A stretch of DNA of 64,000 bases. Source: Halobacillus litoralis (lineage in GTDB: Bacteria > Bacillota > Bacilli > Bacillales > Halobacillaceae). Shown here in pieces: positions 42,638 through 51,256 of this stretch (positions are counted from its first letter, which is position 1; each line of letters begins with the position of its first letter). The stretch is taken from the NCBI RefSeq assembly GCF_009856355.1, contig NZ_WMEW01000010.1:62001-126000 (forward strand), given 5' to 3'. The translations under genes were made by a program, and so were the position numbers. The notes below the pieces were generated by a model. The model ran no database searches. It saw only the letters and a list, made by a program, of their open reading frames with translations, and was not told the origin of the DNA.

Positions 42638-43723
42638 ATGGCTAAAAAAGATGAAACACTGCAGATGTTGAAAGATCTGACGGATGCGAAAGGTGTACCG
42701 GGTAACGAAAGAGAAGCCCGTGACGTCATGAAGCAGTACATCACTCCCTATGCGGATGAAGTGTTCACAGATAATCTGGGAAGTCTGATCGCAAAGAAAG
42801 TGGGAAATAAAAAAGGCCCGAGTGTTATGGTTGCTGGTCACCTTGATGAGGTCGGATTCATGGTAACCCGTATTGACGATCACGGCTATATTTACTTCCA
42901 GACGGTCGGAGGATGGTGGAGTCAGGTGATGCTGGCCCAGCGTGTAACGATCATGACCCGTAATGGCGACCTTACCGGTGTCATCGGTTCAAAACCGCCG
43001 CATATCCTGCCTGCTGAGCAGCGGAAAAAGGCTGTGGAAATCAAGGATATGTTCATCGATATCGGGGCTTCCAGCCGCGAAGAAGCGATGGAATTCGGTG
43101 TGAAACCGGGAGATTCTGTCGTTCCATACTTTGAATTCACTCAGATGAAGAATGAAAAAATGCTGTTGGCCAAAGCATGGGATAACCGGATCGGCTGTGC
43201 GATTGCGATCGAAGTACTGAAGCAGCTGAAAGGGGAAAAACACCCGAATACCGTCTACGGTGTCGGAACGGTTCAGGAGGAGGTCGGCCTCCGTGGTGCA
43301 CGGACGTCTGCCAACCTGATCAACCCTGATATTGCTTTCGGTGTCGATGTCGGAATCGCAGGGGATACTCCTGGTGTGTCGGATAAAGATGCTTCCAGTA
43401 AAATGGGAGACGGCCCGCAGATTATCCTGTACGATGCCTCTATGATTTCCCATAAGGGACTGCGTGATTTTGTTACGGATACAGCGGATGAAAACGATAT
43501 TCCTTATCAGTTTGATTCTCTTGCCGGCGGAGGAACAGACTCCGGGGCCATCCACTTAAGTCATGATGGAGTTCCGGCCCTTTCTATTACGATTGCTACG
43601 CGTTACATTCATTCCCATGCGGCTATGCTTCACAGGGATGATTTTGAAAATGCGGTCCGTTTAATCGTAGAAGTCATTAAAGGCCTTGATGCCGATACAG
43701 TGAAGGAAATTACATTCCAATAA
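42638..43723 (+). CDS. ysdC: M42-family aminopeptidase (YsdC)
   Basis: 361 residues. M42 glutamyl/aromatic aminopeptidase (PepA/TET family). Metal ligands: the His of [12 protein letters not shown] (about 67-78), catalytic Glu pair in [12 protein letters not shown], Asp of [13 protein letters not shown], and the late His in RYIHSHAAM. Such enzymes form dodecamers that trim peptides in the cytoplasm. AGGAGG lies upstream of the ATG. Own promoter and terminator. Confidence 0.92.
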   Translation: MAKKDETLQMLKDLTDAKGVPGNEREARDVMKQYITPYADEVFTDNLGSLIAKKVGNKKGPSVMVAGHLDEVGFMVTRIDDHGYIYFQTVGGWWSQVMLAQRVTIMTRNGDLTGVIGSKPPHILPAEQRKKAVEIKDMFIDIGASSREEAMEFGVKPGDSVVPYFEFTQMKNEKMLLAKAWDNRIGCAIAIEVLKQLKGEKHPNTVYGVGTVQEEVGLRGARTSANLINPDIAFGVDVGIAGDTPGVSDKDASSKMGDGPQIILYDASMISHKGLRDFVTDTADENDIPYQFDSLAGGGTDSGAIHLSHDGVPALSITIATRYIHSHAAMLHRDDFENAVRLIVEVIKGLDADTVKEITFQ

Positions 43724-43727
43724 TTTT

Positions 43728-43758
43728 AAAAAGCCAGCCCATGGAGGCTGGCTTTTTT
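43728..43758 (+). terminator. ysdC terminator
   Basis: Stem AAAAGCCAGCC / GGCTGGCTTTT around CATGGA, then T. Repeat copy B begins just after it. Confidence 0.9.
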
Positions 43759-43760
43759 GG

Positions 43761-44042
43761 CTGTAGAAAAAGTCTGTGTCAACCAGTTAGAGTTGTCCAT
43801 ATGTCGTTTAAAGGGTCACATTCCGCTTGTTGGTGGATGAATGCCGCGTGCACGCCCTCAGCTGACTTGGTCAGGAAGACCGCCTGTCCAAGTGGATCTT
43901 CGGCCCGTGCTGTTCCCGCAGGCATCACCACCGAACGCTCCTCGTGCCGACGTTAGAGTATATAGGAGAGACTGTGCACGAAGCAGGTTCGCAGATTCGA
44001 AAGACCGGCATGGGCTGCGCTATGGCCGCTTGCGTGGAAAAG
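43761..44042 (+). repeat. Intergenic repeat, copy B (about 282 bp)
   Basis: It aligns with 14250-14549 in the same orientation. It begins CTGTAGAAAA directly after the ysdC terminator, shares TTAGAGTTGTCC, TGGATCTTCGG, CACCACCGAACGCTCCTCGT and ends CGCTTGCGTGG. It is more diverged in its last 90 bases. Reading frames in it are not conserved between copies. With the palindrome at 44159 it fills most of the 618-base gap between ysdC and sspI; 44043-44158 shows nothing clear. Confidence 0.8.
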
Positions 44043-44158
44043 AAAAAGGAAAGCACAGGCGCTGATGACGGCTGCCTGCCGGAATATGAAAAAGACTGCC
44101 CTCCATCCATCAAGGATGAGCTGGGTGAAGAAGAGTCTTTTTCAATTTGAAAGAATCC

Positions 44159-44279
44159 CCAAGGAGCGGTGCCCCTTCCACTCCGGCGGAAGAACGAGTG
44201 GGCCGAGATCGCCGAGCGTGGGTTTGGCGAGGAAGCTCGGGCGCTCGTCCGCGGAAAGGGAAGGGGCTTACGCTCCTGG
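44159..44279. repeat. 121-bp imperfect palindrome
   Basis: The ends CCAAGGAGCG (44159-44168) with GCCCCTTCC (44171-44179) pair with GGAAGGGGC and CGCTCCTGG (44259-44279). Going inward, CCGGCGGA and CGAG pair with CTCG and TCCGCGG, and GGCCGAG with GCTCGGGC. Nearly the whole segment can fold into one long hairpin. It is GC-rich and non-coding. It may be a small non-autonomous mobile element or an RNA hairpin. Confidence 0.7.
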
Positions 44280-44293
44280 TGGTAAGAAAGAGA

Positions 44294-44338
44294 AAAGCTT
44301 GTAGAGAACCAGGGGTTTCTCTACAAGCTTTTTTTTCA
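44294..44338. terminator. Bidirectional terminator before sspI 3' end
   Basis: Stem AAGCTTGTAGAGAA / TTCTCTACAAGCTT with T runs on both strands (eight on the plus side, TTTTCT on the minus side). It serves sspI and any plus-strand read-through. Confidence 0.85.
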
Positions 44339-44341
44339 CTC

Positions 44342-44557
44342 TTATTTCTGTTGTTTTAAGCTCTGTTCCAATGTATCAAGAATTTCCTGGCGTTCCTGTT
44401 CATCGGATTCTTTCCACAGCATTTCAAAGAATACACCGAGACCTGGAAGCATTTTTTCCTCACCCTTCTGCAGGGCATCATCAATAGTGGCTTCGAGCTG
44501 TTCGGCATTATGATTGCTGACGTTGGACAGAATCGCTGCACGCAGATTTAAATTCAT
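44342..44557 (-). CDS. sspI: Small acid-soluble spore protein SspI
   Basis: 71 residues. Begins [20 protein letters not shown] and contains [16 protein letters not shown], the SspI family pattern. It is a minor spore-core protein made in the forespore under sigma-G in B. subtilis. AAAGGAGGACG lies upstream of the ATG on the minus strand. A possible sigma-G promoter on the minus strand (TACATA and CAAACTA 17 bases apart, about 44600-44630) overlaps the divergent ysgA promoter; it is weak evidence. Confidence 0.93.
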   Translation of the reverse strand: MNLNLRAAILSNVSNHNAEQLEATIDDALQKGEEKMLPGLGVFFEMLWKESDEQERQEILDTLEQSLKQQK

Positions 44558-44605
44558 CGCCGCGTCCTCCTTTGTAATAGGTTTCGAAAATTATTCATGA
44601 TTAGT

Positions 44606-44635
44606 TTGACCAACCGTGGTGCGGCTATGTATGAT
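44606..44635 (+). promoter_or_regulatory. ysgA promoter
   Basis: TTGACC (44606-44611), 18 bases, TATGAT (44630-44635), about 33 bases before the start codon. Confidence 0.65.
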
Positions 44636-44668
44636 GAATGAGAAATAAACAGGAAAAGAGGGACGACA

Positions 44669-45403
44669 ATGCTCACTTCCTTACAAAACGCAAAAGTGAA
44701 GAATTGGAAGAAACTACATAAACGAAAGTATAGAAATCAAACAGGTACGTTTCTTGTCGAAGGGTTTCATCTCGTGGAAGAGGTGATGAAAAGCGGGTGG
44801 ACCGTCAAAGAACTGATTGTCCGTGAGGAAACGGAAGTCACCCTTCCGGATGATATTCCTTATACCATCGTCAGCCGGGACGTGTTTGCGGCCGTCGCTG
44901 AGACGGAAACGCCTCAGGGGATTGCGGCTGTTGTCGCTAAAGAAGATTATACCTTTACGCCGGGAAGCCTTACTCTGATGCTCGATGCTGTACAGGATCC
45001 GGGGAATATCGGGACACTGATCCGGACAGCAGACGCCGCCGGCTTTGATCAAGTCATTGTCGGCACTGGTTCTGTGGATATTTTCAATGATAAAGTGATC
45101 CGTGCTTCTCAAGGCTCCCTGTTTCATTTACCGGTCCTGACAGGAGACCTTACGGATTATGTGGGCGGATTGAAGGACCAGGGCGTGGAAATCTGGGCCT
45201 CTACATTGGAGAACGCCGCCTCTTACAAGGACCTTCCGATTCCTGAGAAAGCTGCGTTAGTGGTTGGAAATGAAGGCAGCGGCATCTCTGAAGAACTTGT
45301 CGAGGCGGCGGATCAGCAGGTGTATATTCCGATATATGGACAGGCGGAGTCGCTGAATGCTGCCATTGCGGGTGCTGTTCTTATGTATCATTTGAAAAGC
45401 TGA
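44669..45403 (+). CDS. ysgA: SpoU/TrmH-family RNA 2'-O-methyltransferase
   Basis: 244 residues. The N-terminal substrate-binding domain (about 1-85) has NAKVKNWKKLHKRKYRNQTGTFLVEG. The C-terminal SPOUT knot (about 95-244) shows three motifs: LDAVQDPGNIGTLIRTADAAG, VVGNEGSGIS and PIYGQAESLNAAIAGAVLMYH. Should methylate a ribose in rRNA or tRNA; the target cannot be told. Position before pheS matches ysgA. Confidence 0.9.
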   Translation: MLTSLQNAKVKNWKKLHKRKYRNQTGTFLVEGFHLVEEVMKSGWTVKELIVREETEVTLPDDIPYTIVSRDVFAAVAETETPQGIAAVVAKEDYTFTPGSLTLMLDAVQDPGNIGTLIRTADAAGFDQVIVGTGSVDIFNDKVIRASQGSLFHLPVLTGDLTDYVGGLKDQGVEIWASTLENAASYKDLPIPEKAALVVGNEGSGISEELVEAADQQVYIPIYGQAESLNAAIAGAVLMYHLKS

Positions 45404-45405
45404 GG

Positions 45406-45434
45406 TTGCATCCAGCAGCAACTTTGACTATAAT
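45406..45434 (+). promoter_or_regulatory. pheST promoter
   Basis: TTGCAT (45406-45411), 17 bases, TATAAT (45429-45434), starting three bases after the ysgA stop codon. Confidence 0.65.
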
Positions 45435-45440
45435 AAATGC

Positions 45441-45698
45441 AGTTCTAATAATTACATCGATCAATAGCTGAGATAGAGCAAAGTAAATGAATGGGAATCG
45501 TTTCAGGGAGGAAGCACCATAGACTGGGAGTGCTGCCATCGTGACATTCGTTGAAATTTCACTCTGGAGCTGGCCGTTTCGGCCCGGATGAACGTCCGTT
45601 ATTTCTTACAAGTGGGCACCACAGGTGTCAACAAGGGTGGTACCGCGAAACAAACCATACAAGTCTCGTCCCTTTTTACAGGGAGGGGGCTTTTTTTA
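45441..45698 (+). promoter_or_regulatory. T-box leader of pheST
   Basis: The T-box motif GGGTGGTACCGCG is at 45635-45647. A hairpin AGTCTCGTCCCT / AGGGAGGGGGCT (45662-45691) with seven T follows as terminator. The gene pair makes phenylalanyl-tRNA synthetase, so tRNA-Phe is the expected effector; TTC codons lie in the upper stem, but I did not assign the specifier. Confidence 0.9.
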
Positions 45699-45722
45699 TT
45701 TTCATTAAAGGAGGAATTACTG

Positions 45723-46757
45723 ATGAAGGAACGTTTAGAGCAGCTGAAGCAGGAAGCGCTGCAGAAAGTGGAAACCGCTGATTCCATTCAGGGATTGAAA
45801 GACATTCGTGTCGAGTACCTTGGAAAGAAAGGTCCGATTACGGAAGTACTGCGGGGCATGGGTAAATTGTCGAAGGAAGAGCGCCCGGTCATCGGACAGC
45901 TCGCCAACGACGTGCGCGAGAACATTGCAGATGCGATCGAAGCTAAACAGACAGGCCTTGAGGACGAGGCTCTTGAAAAGCAGCTGGAAGAGGAAAGCAT
46001 TGATGTAACCCTTCCCGCCCGTCCAGTCAAAGTAGGCGGCCCGCACCTGTTGACGAGTATTGTTGAAGAAATTGAAGACCTATTCATCGGGATGGGTTTT
46101 GAAATCAAGGAAGGGCCTGAAGTGGAAACCGATTATTACAACTTCGAGGCGTTGAATCTGCCGAAAGGCCATCCGGCCCGCGACATGCAGGATTCCTTCT
46201 ACGTTACAGAAGAATTGTTGATGCGTACCCACACCTCTCCTGTACAGGCAAGAACCATGGGTGCTAGAAACGGCGCGGAGCCTGTGAAAATGATCTGTCC
46301 TGGTAAAGTATACCGCCGCGATACCGACGATGCTACTCACTCTCACCAGTTCACCCAGATTGAAGGTCTGCTTGTTGATAAGCATGTCCGTATGAGTGAC
46401 TTGAAAGGGGTATTGAATGCATTCGCGAAGCAGATGTTCGGTGCCGAACGAGAAATCCGCCTTCGTCCGAGCTTCTTCCCGTTCACAGAGCCATCGGTCG
46501 AAATGGACATTTCCTGTAAAGTCTGCGGAGGTAAAGGCTGCTCTGTCTGTAAGGGGACGGGCTGGATCGAAATCCTTGGCGGAGGCATGGTCCACCCGAA
46601 CGTATTGGAAATGGCCGGCTATGATTCCAGCGAATACTCCGGCTTTGCTTTCGGAATGGGACCTGAACGGATTGCCATGCTGAAATACGGGGTCGACGAT
46701 ATCCGTCACTTCTATACAAACGATATCCGGTTCTTGGAACAGTATCATAAAGCTTAA
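45723..46757 (+). CDS. pheS: Phenylalanyl-tRNA synthetase, alpha subunit
   Basis: 344 residues, the same as B. subtilis. N-terminal coiled coil (about 1-85) that contacts tRNA, then the class II core with [21 protein letters not shown]-like [35 protein letters not shown] and the motif 3 [17 protein letters not shown]. The ATG 45723 has AAAGGAGG seven to nine bases upstream. Cotranscribed with pheT. Confidence 0.96.
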   Translation: MKERLEQLKQEALQKVETADSIQGLKDIRVEYLGKKGPITEVLRGMGKLSKEERPVIGQLANDVRENIADAIEAKQTGLEDEALEKQLEEESIDVTLPARPVKVGGPHLLTSIVEEIEDLFIGMGFEIKEGPEVETDYYNFEALNLPKGHPARDMQDSFYVTEELLMRTHTSPVQARTMGARNGAEPVKMICPGKVYRRDTDDATHSHQFTQIEGLLVDKHVRMSDLKGVLNAFAKQMFGAEREIRLRPSFFPFTEPSVEMDISCKVCGGKGCSVCKGTGWIEILGGGMVHPNVLEMAGYDSSEYSGFAFGMGPERIAMLKYGVDDIRHFYTNDIRFLEQYHKA

Positions 46758-46772
46758 GGGAGGAATGGAAAA

Positions 46773-49199
46773 ATGCTTGTATCTTTAAACTGGCTGAACG
46801 ATTATATTGATGTCAGCGCCTACTCTCCGGAGGAACTGGCTGAAATCATTACAAAAACGGGGATTGAAGTAGAAAGCGTAGAGCCTGTAGCCGAAGGGGT
46901 TACAGGAGTCGTCGTCGGACATGTGACATCCTGTGTGCAGCATCCGAATGCGGATAAACTGAATCTCTGTCAGGTCGACGTCGGCGAAGAGACGCTTCAG
47001 ATCGTATGTGGAGCACCCAACGTCGCCGAAGGTCAGAAAGTCGCGGTTGCTGTACCGGGAGCCGTTCTTCCGGGAAACTTCAAAATCAAGAAAACGAAGC
47101 TTCGCGGGGAAGCGTCCAACGGAATGATCTGCTCGCTTCAAGAACTTGGTGTGGATGAAAAGGATGTACCTAAGGAATATGCGGAAGGGATTTTCGTGTT
47201 TCCTGAGGATACAGAAATCGGAGCGGACGCTGTTTCTGAATTGAACCTTGATGATTTGATCATTGAGCTTGGCCTGACACCGAACCGTTCTGATGCGATG
47301 AGCATGGCGGGGGTCGCGTATGAAGTGGCTGCTGCGATTGACGGCACGTACACGCTGGCTGAAGAAAATGTTGAAACCATTGATGAGAAAGCGGAAGATA
47401 TGCTGACGGTTCAAGTGGATGATCCGGACGCCAATCCATATTACGGTGCTTTTGTCATCAAGGATGTTCAGGTCGGCCCATCTCCGTTATGGATGCGCAA
47501 CCGTCTGACAGCCGCTGGAATCCGCCCGATCAATAATGTTGTGGATATTACCAACTACGTGTTAATGGAGTACGGCCAGCCGCTTCACGCATTTGACTAT
47601 GACCGCTTCGGTTCTCAAACCATTCTTACCCGTCGTGCAGAAGATGGAGAGAAAATCGTTACCCTCGATGACCAGGAACGCACATTGAACAGCCAACACC
47701 TGGTCATTACCAATGGTGAAAAACCGCATGCCATTGCCGGCGTCATGGGTGGAGCGGAATCGGAAGTTCAGGAAGATACGACGACCATCATCCTTGAAGC
47801 GGCTTATTTTGCTCCTTCTGTCGTCCGTGAAGCATCCAAGGATCACGGCCTGCGCAGTGAATCCAGCTCCCGTTTTGAAAAAGGGGTGGACCCGAACCGT
47901 GTAGAACGCGCTGGAAAACGTGCCTGTGAGCTTCTTCAGAAGTATGCCGGCGGCCGGGTACTGGAAGGGAATGCTTCTTTCGACCAGCTGGACCGCTCTG
48001 AAAAGCAGGTAACCGTACGTACGAGCGTGATCAATGATCGTCTGGGGACAGAGATTTCCAATGAGGAAATGGCGGATATTTTCCGTCGTCTGCAGTTTGT
48101 ATACAGCTTGGACGGCGAACAGTTCGATGTAACCATCCCGACCCGCCGCGGCGATATCACCATTTTTGAAGATATGCTTGAGGAAGTCGCCCGTATTTAT
48201 GGCTACGACAACCTGCCGTACACCCTTCCGGAAGGGGAATCCCAAGCCGGCGGTCTCACTGTGAACCAACAGTTGAAACGCCGTGTGAAAGCCTATTTCG
48301 AGGGAGCAGGTCTTCACGAAACCATTACGTATTCCCTGACTCATAAAGAGAAAGCCGTTATGCTCGTCAGCCCGGAAGTAGAGGAAGCCGCTGAGAGCCC
48401 TGTAGGTCTTGCCATGCCGATGAGTGAGGATCACGCTTATCTGAGATTGAGCATCCTGCCGGAATTGCTGGAATCTCTCTCTTATAACGTCGCGCGTCGT
48501 CAAGAGAACCTGGCCTATTATGAAGTAGGAACGGTGTTCATCAGTGATGAGCAGGAAGTGACGAAACAGCCGTCTGAAATGCTGCGTGCCTCAGGAGCCC
48601 TCACAGGTGACTGGACGTCCCATCTGTGGCAGCAGGAGAAAAAAGCGGTCGACTTCTTTGTTGTTAAAGGTATTGTCGAAGGCCTGGGAGACCAGCTTGG
48701 ACTTTCCTTCACGTACGAAAAAGCGAAACTGCCATCCATGCACCCGGGTCGTACAGCTGTGATCCGTCACGAAGGCCGCATCATCGGTTTTGCCGGTCAG
48801 GTGCATCCGAAGCTGCAGAAAGAATTCGGTCTAAAGGAAACGTACGTGTTCGATCTCAATCTTGAGGAATTGTTCCGTTCTTATGAAAAAGAAGAAACGT
48901 TCCGCGTGATTCCGAGACATCCGTCTGTTTCAAGGGATATTGCACTTGTGGTGGACGAGGACGTATCAGCAGGTGCGATTGAAGCCACGATCTCTGAAGC
49001 AGGGGCGCCGCTTGTGAAGGATGTTCAAGTGTTTGACGTGTATCAGGGAGAGCACTTGGAAGCCGGGAAAAAGTCTCTCGCTTTCCGTCTCCTTTACCTT
49101 GATCCGCTTCGTACACTGAAGGATCAGGAAGTAGAAGAAGCTCACGAACAGATTTTAACCGCTGTTAAGGACAAGCACGAAGCAGAACTTCGTGGATAA
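46773..49199 (+). CDS. pheT: Phenylalanyl-tRNA synthetase, beta subunit
   Basis: 808 residues. tRNA-binding OB domain (about 40-155, HPNADKLNLCQVDVGEE), B3/B4 editing region (about 210-400, with GAFVIKDVQVGPSPLWMRNRL and GIRPINNVVDITNYV), B5 domain (about 405-480), catalytic-like core and C-terminal ferredoxin-fold anticodon-binding domain (about 710-808, SVSRDIALVVDEDVSAGAIE). Pairs with PheS as alpha2-beta2. 15 bases separate it from pheS; a bidirectional hairpin follows. Confidence 0.96.
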   Translation: MLVSLNWLNDYIDVSAYSPEELAEIITKTGIEVESVEPVAEGVTGVVVGHVTSCVQHPNADKLNLCQVDVGEETLQIVCGAPNVAEGQKVAVAVPGAVLPGNFKIKKTKLRGEASNGMICSLQELGVDEKDVPKEYAEGIFVFPEDTEIGADAVSELNLDDLIIELGLTPNRSDAMSMAGVAYEVAAAIDGTYTLAEENVETIDEKAEDMLTVQVDDPDANPYYGAFVIKDVQVGPSPLWMRNRLTAAGIRPINNVVDITNYVLMEYGQPLHAFDYDRFGSQTILTRRAEDGEKIVTLDDQERTLNSQHLVITNGEKPHAIAGVMGGAESEVQEDTTTIILEAAYFAPSVVREASKDHGLRSESSSRFEKGVDPNRVERAGKRACELLQKYAGGRVLEGNASFDQLDRSEKQVTVRTSVINDRLGTEISNEEMADIFRRLQFVYSLDGEQFDVTIPTRRGDITIFEDMLEEVARIYGYDNLPYTLPEGESQAGGLTVNQQLKRRVKAYFEGAGLHETITYSLTHKEKAVMLVSPEVEEAAESPVGLAMPMSEDHAYLRLSILPELLESLSYNVARRQENLAYYEVGTVFISDEQEVTKQPSEMLRASGALTGDWTSHLWQQEKKAVDFFVVKGIVEGLGDQLGLSFTYEKAKLPSMHPGRTAVIRHEGRIIGFAGQVHPKLQKEFGLKETYVFDLNLEELFRSYEKEETFRVIPRHPSVSRDIALVVDEDVSAGAIEATISEAGAPLVKDVQVFDVYQGEHLEAGKKSLAFRLLYLDPLRTLKDQEVEEAHEQILTAVKDKHEAELRG

Positions 49200-49202
49200 T
49201 AC

Positions 49203-49240
49203 AGAACCCCCGCCGGGAAATCCAGGCGGGGGTTTTCTGT
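49203..49240. terminator. Bidirectional terminator, pheT / rnhC
   Basis: Stem AACCCCCGCC / GGCGGGGGTT with TTCTGT on the plus side and TCTGTAT on the minus side. Convergent genes end on either side. Confidence 0.8.
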
Positions 49241-49241
49241 G

Positions 49242-50174
49242 TCATCGTACCAGCTTTTTCGCTTTTTCCGTATTGGCGAAATGAACCTTGGCCAGTTCAT
49301 CGAGCTTGTCTTCCCCGTATGCCTCAATCACAGCGGCGGCGGCTTTATCCACTTTGCCGGATGCACCTTTCGGGATCGGCAGACCGGTATCAAATTCAAG
49401 GGTATCCATAGCTTTGACGAATGCGGAGCGCGCGATGATCGATCCAGCTGCTACGGCAATGGAATAGCTTTCCGCTTTCGTCATGAAGTAGACGTCTTTC
49501 TGAAGCTGCTGTTTTTCAGACCGCAGATGCTTCTGATAGACATCAGGCTGGGAAAACTGGTCAATCAAAATCCCTTCCGGTTTATCCGGAGCGATCTTTT
49601 CCAACAGCCGGTTGATCGCCTGATGGTGAAGAATCGTTTTCATTTTCCCCTGACTCCATCCTTTTTTCTGCAGCTGGTTGTATTTTTTGTTGGGCAGGCG
49701 GAGGAGGCTGTAAGGAATCTTCAAGGCAATCAGGTCCTTGGCCAGGTCAGTAATTTGTGCATCTGACAGGTTTTTGGAATCTTTGACACCGATGGCCTTC
49801 AGCTGTGGAATCTGCTCCGCTGTTACATAAGCGGCAGCGACGGTGATGGGGCCGAAGTAATCCCCGGTCCCTGCTTCATCTGAACCGATATGAGAGCTGG
49901 TAAACAGGCTTTCTGACGGATGATAGCGGTGGTGGGAGGAACTCTTTTTCTTCTGACCGGACGTAGAAGAGCCCGTCCCCCATTTGCCTGATTCTTCTTC
50001 AGGATTCTTCCCTTGGAAGAGGACTTTCCCGGAGCGGTAGGCGGTGATGGTGCACGCCCCTGTTTTTGCAGCAAATAACGCACTGGAAGGGACGTTCGGC
50101 TTACTCTGGGATGCGTAATAGGTTTTCATTTTCTGTAAGGTAGAGGCGGGTAGTGTTAAGACAACTTGAGGCAT
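49242..50174 (-). CDS. rnhC: Ribonuclease HIII
   Basis: 310 residues. Removes RNA from RNA:DNA hybrids. The N-terminal TBP-like substrate-binding domain (about 1-80) and a linker rich in Ser/Lys precede the type 2 RNase H core: SHIGSDEAGTGDYFGPITVAA with the D-E pair (about 95-115), DSKNLSDAQI, LIDQF and AVAAGSIIARSAF. The GTGDYFGP form is the RNase HIII signature, as against RNase HII. The start is ATG 50174 with GAAAGGA on the minus strand; the longer frame upstream is not used. Confidence 0.94.
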   Translation of the reverse strand: MPQVVLTLPASTLQKMKTYYASQSKPNVPSSALFAAKTGACTITAYRSGKVLFQGKNPEEESGKWGTGSSTSGQKKKSSSHHRYHPSESLFTSSHIGSDEAGTGDYFGPITVAAAYVTAEQIPQLKAIGVKDSKNLSDAQITDLAKDLIALKIPYSLLRLPNKKYNQLQKKGWSQGKMKTILHHQAINRLLEKIAPDKPEGILIDQFSQPDVYQKHLRSEKQQLQKDVYFMTKAESYSIAVAAGSIIARSAFVKAMDTLEFDTGLPIPKGASGKVDKAAAAVIEAYGEDKLDELAKVHFANTEKAKKLVR

Positions 50175-50331
50175 AATTCGATCCTTTCTTTCGTACCAAA
50201 ATAATAACCACAGTATAGCAGAACGGCGTAAAAATGAGAACATTTGCGAAAAACATCCATATTGGTTTCCTAAAGGAGAATAGTCATGTTAATATTAACT
50301 TTAGGATTGAGAGAAACTAGGGGGTATGAAT

Positions 50332-50619
50332 GTGTCGCAGTCAGACCAAGAGAAAAAAAGAATCACCGTGGAGATCAATAAACGATCTTACACGATAGTT
50401 GGTCATGAAGAGCCTCATCATATCCGTATGGTATCGAGTCTGGTGGATCAGAAAATGCGTGAAATCCATGAAGCGAACCCTAGCCTGGATACCTCAATGC
50501 TCGCTGTATTGACCGCTGTAAATACGATGAATGAATACATTAAATTAAAAGACGAATGTGCGGAGCTTATGAACTATATTGAAAAGCTAGAGAAAGAGGA
50601 CGACAGAGAAAATGATTGA
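50332..50619 (+). CDS. zapA: ZapA, cell-division protein
   Basis: 95 residues. Small FtsZ-bundling protein that helps the Z ring form. N-terminal beta part (KRITVEINKRSYTIVGHEEPHHIRMVSSLVDQKM) and a C-terminal coiled coil (about 55-95). AGGGGGT suits a GTG start at 50332; ATG 50326 would be almost inside that site. It overlaps cvpA by eight bases. Confidence 0.92.
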   Translation: MSQSDQEKKRITVEINKRSYTIVGHEEPHHIRMVSSLVDQKMREIHEANPSLDTSMLAVLTAVNTMNEYIKLKDECAELMNYIEKLEKEDDREND

Positions 50620-51154
50620 TTTACTGCTATTGTTTCTTTTGTTTATCGGAGTACTTACAGGGTTGAAGAGAGGATTCATCCTTCAGCTCTTTCACCTTAT
50701 CGGCTTTATCGTTGCTTTTGTGGCAGCTGTCATTTACTATGACGATCTTTCCCCGAAGCTTACGCTGTGGGTTCCCTACCCCGAACTGCCGGCGGACGCC
50801 TCATGGGCTGTATTTCTTGATAACCTTCCGTTGGAGCAGGCCTTTTATAACGCTGTAGCCTTCGCTATATTGTTTTTCGGTGTGAAAATCGTGCTTCATA
50901 TTATAGCCTCCATGCTGGATTTTGTTTCGGAGCTGCCGATTTTGAATTCATTGAATACCCTTCTGGGTGGCATACTAGGCTTCGTCGAGAACTATGTCAT
51001 TTTATTTGTCGTGTTGTACATAGCCGCGCTGGTACCTGTAGCCGGGGTGCAGAGTGCGTTGGACGGATCCCTGTTAGCCCAGCTGATCATTGAACATACG
51101 CCGGTGCTTTCCAACCAACTGGAAAATCTGTGGATTGAACACGTAGCGGGCTGA
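50612..51154 (+). CDS. yshB: CvpA-family membrane protein
   Basis: 180 residues with four hydrophobic segments (about 1-12, 20-45, 75-100 and 120-145). CvpA family: LLFLLFIGVLTGLKRGFILQLFHLIGFIVAF and GGILGFVENYVILFVVLYI. The E. coli namesake is needed for colicin V production; the role in Firmicutes is unknown. Its position between zapA and polX matches yshB. Terminator at 51182. Confidence 0.9.
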   Translation: MIDLLLLFLLFIGVLTGLKRGFILQLFHLIGFIVAFVAAVIYYDDLSPKLTLWVPYPELPADASWAVFLDNLPLEQAFYNAVAFAILFFGVKIVLHIIASMLDFVSELPILNSLNTLLGGILGFVENYVILFVVLYIAALVPVAGVQSALDGSLLAQLIIEHTPVLSNQLENLWIEHVAG

Positions 51155-51181
51155 GCAGGTACGATTTAGGAATGAAGGTTG

Positions 51182-51213
51182 AGCCGCTGTGATAGTAATC
51201 ATAGCGGCTTTTT
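51182..51213 (+). terminator. cvpA terminator
   Basis: Stem AGCCGCTGTGAT / ATCATAGCGGCT (51183-51194 and 51198-51209, one G-T pair), then TTTT. Confidence 0.82.
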
Positions 51214-51256
51214 CATGAGCATCTACACCACTCTTTAAAAAAAGGAGATATGAACA

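Noticed and set aside
43741-44359. Several short plus-strand frames between ysdC and sspI
   Set aside because: They lie in repeat copy B and the palindrome, overlap one another, and none has a ribosome binding site or recognisable protein.
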